A stretch of DNA of 64,000 bases, from the NCBI GenBank assembly GCA_963662155.1, contig OY759264.1, positions 18,053,642 through 18,117,641 on the forward strand, read 5' to 3'. The stretch comes from Lamellibrachia columna. Taxonomy: Eukaryota > Annelida > Polychaeta > Sabellida > Siboglinidae. This document shows positions 43,429 to 56,960 of the stretch, one piece after another (positions within the stretch are counted from its first letter, which is position 1; each line of letters opens with the position of its first letter). The notes below the pieces were generated by a model that was not told the DNA's origin, did not search any database, and was given only the letters and a program-made list of their open reading frames with translations. The position numbers were made by a program, and so were the translations under genes.

Positions 43429-44180
43429 CTACCAATTCCATTGACAACGAGTGATTGGTTCTGGAAAGTTGTTGTCTTTCTTCCCATGGCCACTAAAGGC
43501 TGATGTTGCATCACAACCTGTTATTGCATGGAAGCTAAGCAGGTTGTCAATCACACGTTGTGTTAGTATTTCATGTACTGCATGCATTGGACAACATTTC
43601 CGCTTCTTTGCCGTGCCAGATGTGCACCAGAAGTGGCATGCCATCTCTGTGTTTGTCGATTACCAGCACTCTGTCGTATCCTCTACTGACTCAATCACAT
43701 GAATAGAATATCACCTTGGTGTCATCCTCTTCATGGTTACCCCCAAAGCCTAACATTGTTTCGCGTCGCATCTGTAGCACCAGAGAATCCCCCCCTTGTT
43801 ACCAGCTCGTATCATTCTGGTAGATCATTCCCCTTCACCATGAAGAATTTGGGCAAAACCGAGGCAATTAATTGGCTCAAAAACTGTGAAAGTGGGACAT
43901 GCTGTCCATCGACAAACTTGCGAATTAGCTTCTTCTTTTTCCAACTGCTTTGAACGGAACAACGTCTTGATTGAATCCACCCCAATGTTGCCATCAAATA
44001 TTACATTCACGCTTGTCATCTGCTCTCCAAAGTATTATGCTTGAACACATCAGCGTAGTTGCCAAATGCTTGGCACCCATAAGGCATTTTAAGAGCTTGG
44101 ATGAATCCATGAACCAGCACACATGTCTTCGTGTCAGTTTCTGAAACTTGGCCAGTGAAAGCGGGTTTGGGGACAGTTCA
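43429..44180 (-). pseudogene. Broken copy of an invertebrate multi-copy ORF family (HAITGCD motif)
   Basis: Shifted minus-strand frames encode VNVIFDGNIGVDSIKTLFRS and later HEILTQRVIDNLLSFHAITG then CDATSAFSGHGKK. This HAxTGCDxxSAFxGxGKK wording recurs in uncharacterised multi-copy proteins of molluscs and cnidarians. It may relate to XPG/FEN-type nucleases through its Asp and Gly-Lys pattern, but that link is weak. Stops and frameshifts indicate a pseudogene or dead transposon gene. Confidence 0.5.
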
Positions 44181-46280
44181 TGCTCAGGATTTTCACCATT
44201 TTCACGAATCGATCCGCAGTGACAGAGTTGAACAATCGCTGTAGCAGCTTTCTGTCAGCTTTGATAGTTTTCTGGTATAAATGGTTTTCAGCTGCTTTCC
44301 TCGATATTTAGGTGCTAGGAGATCACTGACCACGTCACTTGGTGCAGTGTCTTTGGTTGCCAATGATAGGTATGTCATATGACATTACACACTGGTTCCA
44401 TCTTCTCCTTCAGCCAATGCCGTGTGTACTCTGAACACACCAACTGTTTTGTTAGTTGTGTCGAATGCAGGAGATTTATGCGTAAATCGGAGGGCCCCGG
44501 GGTCTCGGAGAATTGTGCGTGAATCGGAGGGTCTCATGACATAAGAGAATTGTGCTTACACTGGAGTATTTCACATCATCGGCACGCATAGAAATTACAT
44601 TACGTCAGCTTCAATTCCTAATACATTGCACATGTATTATTAAATGGTCCACTGACATGTTAATAAAAACTTATTTACTACTAAAATGGTCTTGGAATAA
44701 AACAATTTGTTCTACTCCTGAAATATATTACCGTAAAAAATCCCTTTCCTGACTGGCAGTAACCTAAATATTTTATTACACAGGCAGAAAATATACTATT
44801 TAGTGGCAGGGCTAGAAGTGAAACATTTTCTTTTCTTCAAAGTTTGTGATCCTGGGAGTTGAAGGCATTTAATATCCCAGGTGACGGAGGCATTTTTTCT
44901 GAAACATATTTTAAAACTACGTTTTTTCGTTCACAACGTTCTCTAATTGTGGTGATTAACACGCATATATGAATTGAATAGAATTCATATCAAATGGAGA
45001 TGTATTGATGGGCATTATGTAAATAAAAATTTAACGGATTGCTGATCGATGAGCGATAATTAACACACATTATAAACAATGCAACATGCCAGGCACAAGG
45101 ATACGGTTTAGCCAAGCCTCTATTGTCCAGTATGCTCAAAGCGTAATTGAAATAACCCTTGTTCTTGTTGTGGGCGTTAGTAAAAGAATGGATTGGCGAT
45201 CTTTTGCTAACTGAGGCCACATAAACATATTTTTTATTTCATTAGAAATCCTGGAGATTTGTTCTCCCGTGCGGGCGACTGGAATACTTGATAGATTTCC
45301 GGGAGTCTCTCGGCGATTCCGGGAAACCTAACATATATTTTAGCGTCATTAACATTACGCTTCATCCATGGTGGAAGACTATCAGAGCGGCTGGTGAAAG
45401 GTGTCTCTTCCTTGTAATTTTCCAAGTCTAAGAGAAATCTCGTGTCCTCAAAAACACCTATTCCCTACCAACAAAGCATCCCTCTCAATCTACGAAGCCA
45501 ACTCTATCTCATCCTTACTTGACATGAACCAGGACTTTCTTTACCTTTTCTATAGCAGACTCTATTCTTGCCCCCAGTAAACACACAACCACATCGTTAC
45601 ACCTAGTCTGTGGTTTGTCAGTCTTTCTTACTATACAGTGCCACATAAACACCCGTGCTTCATTCCCTCCTGTAGCGTATGCAACCGTCAATTCCCTTCC
45701 GTTAGGTCTGTCACTTACCCCTTCCTTCTTGTCGTCTTCCCTCCTGTCACATATCTCCTACATATATTTAGTCACTATGTCACCCATCTGATCGGTACCC
45801 TGCTTAGTAATTGCGCCTGTCTCCACTACATCCTTTATAGGTTGTCTCAGCTATGCTACCTCCAACAAACATTTAACCTCTGCACTAGCGCTGCATCTAA
45901 TAGGCAGTAGGAGTTGTTATAAACTACACCAAATTGCTGAAAATTTGCTTTTCTACAATTTACCCACGAAGCACACATATCAATATTACTGAAATATGCA
46001 GTAAACGGCTTATTTATTTTATAGCAGTTGAAGAAAAGTGAAATTTTTGACGCAACATTATACTCTTAGCATACAGAAATCTCACTTAGGCTTGAATGTC
46101 AGCCTCATCCGATAAGTCGTTACAAATTACATGTCCAAGACATTTTTGTGAGGTGGCGAAGTTTAATTTCTTTCCTCCTAACATATGTCAAGTAATGTTT
46201 GTAGTCCTTTCGCGGAAGGATCAAACAGAAGTCAATCATCTGGTAATTAACCACCGCTGTACCAAGACTACAACCAATAG
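44181..46280. other. No recognisable gene
   Basis: The first few hundred bases may be more of the broken family above. The rest is AT-rich with short frames. Confidence 0.4.
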
Positions 46281-46289
46281 GTTTTTATT

Positions 46290-48190
46290 TACTTACTTAG
46301 GTTTACTTAGGTTCTTCCTAACCGTAGGCGGTGGCCTCGGTGGTCAGATCTTGAACTTTCCCTTGGAATGCTCTACGACTTCCTGGCAAGGCAGCTTTGT
46401 AGTTGTAGAGAAACTCCACATGAGGTGGTTGCCCCTGACGCCATAGTGCTGCAGTTTGATGGCCAGCAGCTGGTGGGATACCTTGTCGAACGCCTTGCTA
46501 AAGTCAAGCAGGACCGCATCGATCTGCTCTCCCTGGTCTAATGTAGCTGCTAGGTCTTGTAGCGTTATGATCAGCTGGGTTTCGCATGATCTCCTCTTTC
46601 TGAAGCCGTGTTGCTGGTCGGAGAGGATCTCATGTATGTTCCATCACATTGCTGCATACTGATGTTAGTGATATGGGTCGGTAGTTTACCGGACTGCTGC
46701 GGTCGTCCGTCTTGAATATTGGGGTGATATTTGCTTTCTTCCAGTCATCTGGTTTTGTGCCCTGATGCAGTGATGCTTAGAAGATTAAAGTAAGTGCCGG
46801 GCTGATTTCTGGTGCGAAATCTTTCAGGAGTTTGGTCGGGATGTTATCTGGGCCAGCAGCTATGTGTGGGTTTAAGGCCTTCGAGGATCTTCTGGACGCC
46901 AGCTTGATCTATTGTGAACTGGTGCATATCTGGGAATGGCTCTCCACTCAGGGATGGTATGTTGGTGCTGTCGTCGGTGGCATAGATGCTACTGAACTGC
47001 ACATTCAGTATAGTGGCTTTCTTCTGTGGGTCATTGGCTTGTACACCGTCTATCTTCAGGGGGCGACACCACTGCTGTCACATCTCTTCTTTTTGATAAA
47101 GGTGTAGAGTTTCTTTGGATTTCCATCGCTGGCGACAATGTCCTTGACATAGTTGCATTCATATCTGGAATCCTTCTTCAGCCTTTCGTATCGGTGAAAA
47201 TCGTCTGGGTCATCAGACAAGCGAGCCTTGCGGAAGGCCCTTTTCATCCGCTTGGATATTCTCTTCAATTACTTGGTGACCCAGGGTTGGCTGTATCTTG
47301 GGAAGACAACTTTGATGGAATTCTGGCTTCGATCAACTCCAGATACGAGTCTCTGAAAAGGTTCCATAAGTCGTTGATGTTAGTTTGGTTTGTGTTGTCT
47401 TGGGTAAAGGAATTAGTAAATATGTTTATATCAGCCCTCAATGTATCTGTGTCAGGGTTCTTCCATAGGAATATCTTCTTTCGTGGTGGTCTGTTTCTCG
47501 TGGCACGAGTGCTGGTCTCAGCAAACACAATGTCATGATCACTAATTCCAGAAATGGTTTTACACTCCTGAATTAGGCTTGACCGGTTTGTGATGAGGAC
47601 AAATATTATGTTGTTGCTTCTATTTGGGAGTCTGACCATCTTTACGGAGCCTATGTCATGCAGAGTATCGACAAAGCACCGGTTAATTTGCAAGGGGTTG
47701 CTGTTCCCGCTGATCACATCAGTCTTCCAGTCCACGCCGGCAGGTTTGCATCTCCGGCAATCCATATGGCGGCACGGGGATTGTCGTTGTGTAGTTAATA
47801 TTACGGCTCCGTTCTTCCATGTACGACTGGTCAGTGTTGGGCGGGCAGTACAGTGCTCCAAAAATAAGTGGTGAATTCCCAGGGCAATCAAACAGCGCAG
47901 CTATGAACTCGGTTTCAGTTTCCATGATGATTTCTGTTCCTGTCCTTGGCGATTATGACAACACCTCCATGATGGTCTTTGCGATCCTTTCGCGCAATGA
48001 GATTGTAACCATCTGGTAGTATCTCCCTCTCATGCATCCCTTCTCACAGCCATGTTTCACTTCCGATGACGCTATCTGGGTCACTTCTGATAGCAACAAC
48101 CAGAATGAGGTAAGCTTTGCTTTGATGCTTTGAAAGGTAAGCACCCGGAAAGTGTTTATATTCGGCTTAGAATGTGGTGTTGCCACAGGT
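46290..48190 (-). mobile_element. LINE with endonuclease and partial RT, decayed
   Basis: From high to low coordinates the minus strand encodes the endonuclease start (SIKAKLTSFWLLLSEV near 48120), LPDGYNLIARKDRKDHHGGV, GNSPLIFGALYCPPNTDQSY, DWKTDVISGNSNPLQINRCF and GISDHDIVFAETSTRA (catalytic SDH). Next come LKRISKR-type linker text (KRAFRKARLSDDPDDFHRYE) and YTFIKKKRCDSSGVAP. The RT start LNPHIAAGPDNIPTKLLKDF and VNYRPISLTSV near 46700 follows. The RT catalytic half is missing beyond about 46.3 kb. Several frames are broken, though long segments remain open, so decay is moderate. Confidence 0.85.
47265..47891 (-). pseudogene. LINE endonuclease C-terminal half
   Basis: Open 208-codon frame with VDWKTDVISGNSNPLQINRC, a TNRSSLIQECKTI strand and the SDHD catalytic box of an apurinic-type endonuclease. 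The upstream half is in other frames. Confidence 0.75.
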
Positions 48191-48443
48191 CTGGTATTAA
48201 ATGTAGGTGATGACGTACGTAGGGGAAAACTAATCGAGACGTCCTGTGAGCTGAAGCTTCGCGATGAAAGGGACTCCTTGCTCGTATTGTCATCATCGCT
48301 AGGCAGACTGTAAATGTTCTACGTTGTCATTGAATGGTTTTTGGATGTTCGGGTGTGCATGGTTTCATCTAGGTTAAGGTTGACGAGAAGGTCAAATTCG
48401 TTGGATGTTGATATTTCTGTGTCACTGAAAACGGAATTTGAAA

Positions 48444-48449
<6 letters not shown>

Positions 48450-48508
<59 letters not shown>

Positions 48509-48532
48509 TGTTTGTGTTTGTGTTTGTGTGTG
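48450..48532. repeat. (GT)n microsatellite
   Basis: GT repeat ending in TGTGTT-type variants. Confidence 0.97.
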
Positions 48533-49162
48533 TGGATCCAGTTGGAACAATGGTCGCATTGTATAGCTTCGTGATGATTTAGGACTTCCCTGTGACAGAT
48601 GCCACAGGGTGCCGATCAATTAGGATAATGCCATTGACTGCTGCGGTTTCTGTAGGTTGCATTGAAATCTTGGCGGTATATGCCAGCGCATTTTATGTGT
48701 ATGACTTTATTACAGTCGGTGCATGTTAGGAAGAGTCCGTTTGAGGGTTCCCCTTTACGTATAAATGTAATTTTTTTAAATATTAAGTGCACCTACTCTT
48801 AAGTCTGAGCTGATTCAAGTTGGCAATGTAACATCTCCCAAGCTGGAGCCACGTCACCTTTCTCTGCATGTTATGCACATTTGCGTACGTACATAAAAAT
48901 ACTGATAAAAGGGTCAGATGACAGCATAGGTTCATTTGGCAGCAAATTGTCAGCCCCAAATGTTTACTTTAGACGATTTGCAGAAGCTATGAAAATATAT
49001 TTGAATAATCATCATTTATCACCCTTTTAGAGGACAACCTATTGACTAGGCTTTCCCTTCAGTTTATGCTTGCCTGAAAGACAAGCTCCCTCCCACAAGT
49101 TAGTGATGTCTCTATCCCCATTCACACTTGTTAATATTAATTGATTATTAGTTTTATTGTTT

Positions 49163-49163
<1 letters not shown>
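48533..49163. other. No recognisable gene
   Basis: Possibly 5' sequence of the LINE (ORF1 or UTR); nothing assignable. Confidence 0.4.
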
Positions 49164-49627
<464 letters not shown>

Positions 49628-50280
49628 ATTTGTTATTTTGTTTCCTGCTAACCTAACACTAAAGTTGGTGCAGCAAATGAGAAAGTTTCAAATTAGTTTG
49701 AGAACAATAGGTAGACCAGAATAAGAGGATCGAAGCTCTGTTGGCTTTGTTGTATGAGTGATCAGTGAATATGATGTAGGATAAACACTTCTGGCAGAGA
49801 GTTGACAACAATGTACACATGTTGCTGGGTTTGAATAGTGGTGGAAGATAATCTATCAGACCGTGTTGAAGACAACATTCCCTTGTGGACAGAGCGATAC
49901 TGTGATGAAATCGTAACGTTGATTTAAAACAGCTAACGCGACATGGTTGAAATTATATCTAGCATCCTGGAATAACGTTCGTATAAAACTATGAGAGCTG
50001 CATTGGTTATCTGAGCTGCATTAGTTACCTGTCAGATGGCGAATTCAGTTTAAGCTGTTGACCTTGATGCACGGTGCCGTGCACGCTCACACTCCTTGCT
50101 ACCTTTTCGACCGTATTTTACCAGTCTTCGTTTTGCTGACCAGTCTCTTCTCGCTGTTGCTACGGTCAAGCTTGAACGGTTTGGCCGACGAGCTTTCTCG
50201 TATGCAGGTCCTTTTTTGGAACGCTCTTCCATTTAAACTGAACTGAACGGGGTAACCAGAGGCGAATGGATTACTTGGGT
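49628..50280. other. No recognisable gene
   Basis: Unique sequence; segment 50030-50240 may be a decayed LINE 3' end (short Leu/Arg-rich frames). Confidence 0.4.
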
Positions 50281-50284
50281 TAAG

Positions 50285-51095
50285 GAGGAGCGTTTGTCAG
50301 ACCTGGACTTTGCTAATGACACTGCTACCGTCTCAAGCACCACCCAGGGCAAACAATGTCTCGTGGAATCAGTCGGCAGATACGCTGATGGTTTGGGACT
50401 TGTAATCAGTGCAGAGAAGATTTAAAACATGCTGACAGGCGAACATCAACTGTCCACAGATGTTCCGATCAACCACAACAAAGTGGAAACAGTTGAAAAC
50501 TTCACATACCTTGGTAGTTCCATCAACAACCAAGGAATCATCGATCAGGAATTAAACTGCACAGTGGGGAAAGCGTCAGCAGCCTACAACCAGCTGAGGA
50601 AAATTTCGAACATAAAAAAATTTACTCTAAGATCTAAATTCCGCTTCTATAATTCAAACGTTCTCCCAACCCTACTATACGGATGCGAATCATGGCAACC
50701 AAAACAAGCCAAGAAAACAAAATAGATGCATTCGACACTAAATGCCTGCGCAAGATCTTGGGCATTCATTGGAGCGACCATTTGATGAACAAAGAGGTCC
50801 AGATACGATCAGATCAACCTCTGGCATCCGTAACCATTTGCAGAAGACGCATGAGCTGGCTCGGCCATGTCACGAGGCTCCCACCTACTAGACCTGACAA
50901 GCAAGTAATGTGGTGGACTCCAGCTAGTCAGAGAAGGAGAGGAAGACCGAGAATGAACTGGCGCCAGACCGTCGACCGCAACCTACAGGTGGTCAACAAA
51001 AGATGGAGCGACGTCAGAATGCTAGCAATCAACAGATCTGGGTGGAATGCTTTGACTGTCTCATGCGTCTATGGACGCGGGAGCCACTAAGTCTA
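50285..51095 (+). mobile_element. LINE RT C-terminal fragment
   Basis: SDLDFANDTATVSSTTQGKQ (altered A-N-D in place of the ADD box), VENFTYLGSSINNQG, RFYNSNVLPTLLYGCESW, DAFDTKCLRKILGIHWSDHL and RRRMSWLGHVTRLP then RRRGRPRMNWR. This is the RT thumb and C-terminal region of an endonuclease-RT (craniofacial-like, RTE/Daphne-type) LINE. A TAA after AEKI near 50425 and a frame change near 50690 break it. Confidence 0.85.
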
Positions 51096-51399
51096 AGTAA
51101 GAACGGGGTTCTGTGCATCTTGGGAAGGGACTGAAGACTGTTCTCTTCCATCAAGCCTTCTCATAATTTTTGTATACAATGGATGATGCAATGTTGTAAT
51201 TGGACGATGGACTATTGCAACGTCTCTATATTATCTTTAATCATCGTCATTTATGCATTATGTATGTAAGTTATTTTAATGTATGTATTTCTATATATCA
51301 GGTGTATTATCCCGTGGTTGGGCGAAGGCCTCAGCATGTTGTTTCCAAGTTTACCTATCTTGCGCTGTTCTCTGCCAGGTGGTTTCATTCCAATACTCA

Positions 51400-51640
51400 T
51401 CCAAGTCGTCTCTCCATCGTTTTGCTGGTCTTCCTCATAATCTCACCCTTCCGTACGGTCTCCAGGTGGTAATGCGCTTTGTCCATCTGTCGTCTTTGAG
51501 TCGGCTGATGTGTCCTGCCCAAGACCACTTCATTCTTCTGGTTGTTTTTATCACGTCTGTGACTCCTGTCTTTGCTCTCACCCAGGTGATTGTCTTTCTG
51601 TCATGGTATGTTATATTAAGCATACTCCTCTCCGTTTTTG
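51400..51640 (-). mobile_element. LINE RT C-terminal fragment (antisense)
   Basis: Minus strand encodes ITWVRAKTGVTDVI and MKWSWAGHISRLKDDRWTKR, the end of an endonuclease-RT LINE protein. It lies head-to-head with the plus-strand endonuclease fragment that starts about 150 bp further right. Confidence 0.7.
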
Positions 51641-51729
51641 TCTGCGCGGCCGCTAGTTTTTTCTGAGCTTGTTTTGTGAGTGACCATGTTTCCTCATAAA
51701 CAAGAAATGGAAAGGCAGCACAACAAGGG

Positions 51730-52640
51730 TTAATATGATTAGCCCAAGAATAGCAGAACTTGTTCTACGCATAACAACACGATACCAACTGAAAATATTT
51801 CAAGTATATGCTCCAACGACATCACACTCAGAAGATTAAATAAACATCTTCTACAATGACATCGATAAAATCTTGGAGAATCCAAGCCACTATACAATAG
51901 TGATGGGAGACTTCAACGCCAAAGTGGGTGTAAGAACAAACCCATCCGAAACAGCGACATGAAGTTTCGGCCTAGGAAAGAGGAACGAACGAGGTGATAT
52001 CTTAACAGAGTGGACAACATCAAAGGATTACAAGATCTTGAATACACTATTCCAGAAGAAAATTGAGAGGAGATGGACATGGAGAAGCCAGGACTGAAAA
52101 AAAAAGAATGAAATTGACTACATCATGACTGACAAGCCGAACATGATCACATATGTAAGAGTCATAAGCCGCATAAACATTGGAAGCGACCATAGAATGT
52201 TGACGAGCAACATCAGATTAGACACGAAAGCAGATAGGAAGAAGCTGCTAAGAAAAAAGAAACCAACTGTCGACGCTAGAGAAATAGGAATTCAAAAGAA
52301 CGAATTCCAACTCGAACTGAAAAACAGGTTCACTGCTCTGCAAGAACTAGATGATATCGACACTCTAAATGAAAACATGACAGAAATGATCCAACAGACT
52401 GCGACAAACATAGCCAGACAAAACACAGAACGGGACAAGTCTAGATTATCAACTCCAACAAGAGCACTAATGAAAAACGTAGAGAAATGGTAAAGAACAC
52501 CTCTAGGGACTGCATAGAGTACACAGAAATATGCAAGACCCTCAAAAATAAAGCGACAGAAGACATCATAAAATACAACCTAGACACCACATATAAATAT
52601 GGATATATAAATCGGCAAATGTAACGTGAACACAATAAAT
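51730..52640 (+). mobile_element. LINE endonuclease fragment
   Basis: Plus strand encodes YTIVMGDFNAKVG (GDFN catalytic segment, near 51900) and NEIDYIMTDKPNMITYVRVI then GSDHRMLTSNIRLD (SDH box, near 52185), followed by a charged linker open to 52493. Small frameshifts lie upstream of 52125. RT is absent. Confidence 0.8.
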
Positions 52641-54269
52641 GCTTTTCAAATAAGTGACGTAAACTTAATTATAATTCCCTGTTTTCTTTCCAAGAAAAAA
52701 ATGCATATAATCTAATACTGAGGTAACTTCTCTTTCAACTTTGACGTATTGTTGGGGAGGACGGGTGTGGAAAGGGTCTCAACCTCCTATCTACCACCTA
52801 CTATTTTGATATAAAACTCCCACATCCCACCACTTTTTAAGACCAACGTCCCACCTTCCAATTCTTGCCACAATATATTATTATTAGTGCATTCACATAG
52901 AATTTGTGTACGCGCATGGACGTCATATTAAAGCTGCACAAAGCGTCCGCGTACGGACATCATAGCAAAATGATTAGAGATTAATACTTACTGATATTAA
53001 ACAGAAGTCACAACGCTAGTATAGGAACCCAACAAAGTCGGCTGGTATGAAGTTTGAATACCTTCGAAAGCGACTGAGCATGCGTTGGCATAGATAAGTG
53101 ATTGTTTCTTCGCACGGCAACTGATTCGCGCGAAATACATGTTGTACTTCAGTAGAAGTTATTCCAGGTATCATCTATTGTGCCATCGGAATTGCGGAGG
53201 ATTCCAATTAATCGCACTTGCAATGTATATGGACGTTGCTCGTGTGAAGGTACACATAATATACTGCGCTTTGTTACGGTGTAGTCCGATTAACTGGGAA
53301 AATAATCGGGGACAGGCCTTTAGTCTACGAACAGTCCATACACGCCGTCGGGCGCATGCCCATTCGTATGAGAGTTTCTACTCTTCGCCAGACACGCGAA
53401 CGCCGGTGCGTTACTGTACTGAATGAACACGCTGTCAAAATGGTTTCGTATGCTTTGTATACGCTTAAAACATGTTATTCATAACTGGTGAGATAGAATG
53501 AGAGCCCCAGATATTTGCTCAGATTCTTGGCAAACGTCCGGGTTCTGTGCTGTTTGCCACTCGTTAGGCGGTTGTGAGAGCGCCTCCTCACAGAGCTTTG
53601 TTAATCAAGGCTACGCACAAGATGGAATTGTATGCATATAACGGTGGTGCTATGCGGTAGACTATAAGATGAATGATGAATCACAATTTTTTTTATATCC
53701 GTGGCCCGATGCAACTGCTGCCGCGAATTGTGTATTAATGTTATTTATAAAATCTGTAATGTTATGTATATAACACCTACCGCTTCACAATCCAACATCC
53801 CGCCTATTTTGGATATAAACCACCCACCTATTTTGAGGCCGACCTCCGGTGCATTTTTCAGTTTGCAATAAGATCATTGATGTAACAGAGGTTGTTTACT
53901 AAATGTGCCCCTGTACTTGCTAGCAATTACAATTAAACATTGGATAATGACCACAGTAGAAGTAAAATTCACCCTTTCAACATGTTTTTGTATTGTCGTA
54001 CATAAATCATTTTATGCAGAATAACAACGAGAGTCAAATGTAGCTTTAGTTAAGACCAATTATTGGCATTGTATTTTATTCGTTAAATTACAAATACTGC
54101 TCATGTATGAATCAATTTGATGTCAAACGGCGTTCTATCCTAATTCCTGCATATATGCTACAAAGTCTAGCATTTGCAATTCACACCATATTGGTGGAGG
54201 TAAATAACCGTTAGGTCACTTGACATCCAATGTGACAATTCATAAATGCACATAATTCTGTTTTGTTGC

Positions 54270-54311
54270 AGCATGCAGTAGGATGCCTCCACCTCCACGT
54301 GAATTTTCGGT
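54270..54311 (+). other. Possible proline-rich microexon
   Basis: TTTGTTGCAG precedes a 38-bp stretch ATGCCTCCACCTCCACGTGA-containing and GTAAGTT follows, a good acceptor/donor pair. It would encode MPPPPREFS. Related sites lie near 54915 and 57178. Speculative. Confidence 0.3.
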
Positions 54312-55359
54312 AAGTTAGTATTTTGTTAAAAACATCAATCGTATATTTTATGACATCATTCTGACGATATTATTTTTCATTTCGTTGAATGCAATGGCTG
54401 TAACAGGAACAAACATTGTGCTAAGAGCTGTGGTACTATGCTCATAAATGTTATGTACAATTGTATATTAATTTGGAAACATTTGAAAAAAACCATTGAC
54501 TCAAGATAACTTCAATTAAGCTTTGTCAATTTTATTAACAAAATATGAACATGGCAGAACAAACTACCCAGTAAAATTGGAATAAAGGGTATGACTGTAA
54601 TACATAGTGGTGAAAAAGTATGACACACTAAACTGAATATAACGAGTGTAGCTGTGTAATAAATAACAAATATATCTCATATATATATGTTTGTGGGTCA
54701 TGACTTTACATCCACCTGTTCCAGTTGAAAACACACAGAATACAGGCACTAATGGGCACAGTGAACATCGATCGTAATTGCACTCATTATTACCATGTTT
54801 TATTTTTTTCACCATACCGGTTGAAATCATTCGCCACTAGGTAAAATGAAACCCAATGTGAACATTCGTGTATGCACTCTTTCATGATGCGTTTCTGTTT
54901 GGTTGCTGAAGGTACCTCCACCTCCACCTGGTGTAAATCTGTTTTCTGAAAACAACATCAATTAATTATTTTCCGATATAGTTCAAACATAGTGTTAAAA
55001 AGTATATGTAATTATAATTTCAAAATGTTAAAACTCAGCAATAATCCTGAAATGTTGGAGAAAACATCAACAAAAACAATATCAACACAAGCTATATAAA
55101 ATTGTTCAACGAAATGCACATGATAATGCGCACAACCCAATCTAACTGAAACGAAGAGTACGATACAAACACCTAATGGTGATAAATTCAAAATAGCCTT
55201 ACCTAAAACTGATGTTGAAGCACATGTCACATTTGTGATGTCTTGTTATGTTATGCTTCGTGAATTTGTATCCGCGAAAACGTGGGCGTAACGTTCGCGA
55301 TTCCGCGTTCGCGTGTATGTTACTATGACGTAAGCGCGTAAAATGTCACTAAACATTCA

Positions 55360-55565
55360 TACACAGATGTCATAGTAAAACATCAACAAAGGGACGTCAT
55401 AGTAAAATGCCATGAAACGTCCACTTATATATGTTAAACTAAGACACCATGAAACTTCCGAGCACTGATGTCGTGCACGGATGTCATAATAAAACGCAAC
55501 AAAACGTCCGCGCATGGACGTCATATTAAAGCTGCGCAAAGAGTCCGCGTACGGATATCATAGGA
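55360..55565. repeat. Short tandem units with GTCATAGTAAAA core
   Basis: About four variants of ACGTCATAGTAAAAYGC...AACGTCC, 40-50 bp apart, at the junction of the two duplicated copies. Confidence 0.65.
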
Positions 55566-56873
55566 AAACGATTACCGAATAATACTTACTGATATTAAAC
55601 AGAAGTCACAACGCTAACACAAGAACCCAACAAAATCGGCTGGTATGAAGTTTGAATACCTTCGAAAGCGACTGAGCATCCGTTGGCATAGATAAGTGAT
55701 TGTTTCATCGCACGGCAACTGATTCGCGCGAAATAGATGTTGTACTTCAGTAGAAGTTATTCCAGGTATCATCTATTGTGGCTCCGGAATTGCGGAGGAT
55801 TCCAATTAATCGCACTTGCAATGTATATGGACGTTGCTCGTGTTAATGTACACATAATATAATACGCTTTGTTACTTTGTTATTTATATAATCTGTAACG
55901 TTATGTATATAACACCTCCCACTTCAAAATCCAACATCCCTCCTATTTAGGATATCAACCTCCCATTTCATTCCTATTTTGAGGCCAACCTCCTGTGGAT
56001 TTTATCATTTATATTAAGATCACTGATGTAACAGAGGATGTTTACTAAATGTGCCTCTGTACTTGCTAGCAATTACAATTAAACATTGGATAATGACCAC
56101 AATGAAAGTCAAATTCACCCTTTCAACATGTTTTTGTATTATCGTACATAAATAATTGTATGCAGAATAACAACGAGGGTAAAGTGCAGCTTTAATTAAG
56201 ACCACTTTTTGGCATTGTATTTTATTCGTTAAATCAAGACAACTGCTCATGTCTGAATCAATTTGATATCAAGCGGCGTTCTATCCTAATTCGTGCATGT
56301 ATGCCAGTCCGAAAAAAACTATTCACTCAGATAGCACGTAATACGTATAATGTATCACGGCAGTCCAACAGTATGTATGACAATGTTTTTTTGTCAAGCA
56401 GCTACCTGCTACAGGTGCAAACTACTTTACTACAAAATCTAGCATTTTCAATTCACACCATATTGTCACTTGAAACCGAATGTGACAATTCATAGATGCA
56501 CTTATTCATAATGATTTTTTGTTTTGTGGATCTTCGGTAATCCTATATTTTATGATATCATTCTGGCCATATTATTTTTATTTCATTGAATGCAATGGAT
56601 GTAACAAGTCCAAACAGTGTGCTAAGAGCTGTGGTTCAATGTTCGTAAATGCTATGTACAAATGTATATTAATTTGGAAACGTTAAAAAAACCATTGACT
56701 CAAGATAATTTCAATTAAGCTTTGTAAATTTTATTCAAAAGATATGAACATGGCAGAACAAACTACCCGGTAAAATTGGAATAAAGGTTATGGCTGTAAT
56801 ACATAGTGGTGAAAAAATATAACACACTAAGCTGAAAATAAAGATTACAGCTGTGTAATAAATAACAAATATA

Positions 56874-56875
<2 letters not shown>

Positions 56876-56957
<82 letters not shown>
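56876..56957. repeat. (TA)n microsatellite
   Basis: About 40 copies; copy 1 has only ATATATATAT at the equivalent place (near 54680), so the repeat expanded after duplication. Confidence 0.95.

Positions 56958-56960
<3 letters not shown>

Noticed and set aside
47590..47874. Plus-strand frames within 46.4-48.0 kb
   Set aside because: They are antisense shadows of the minus-strand LINE endonuclease and RT.
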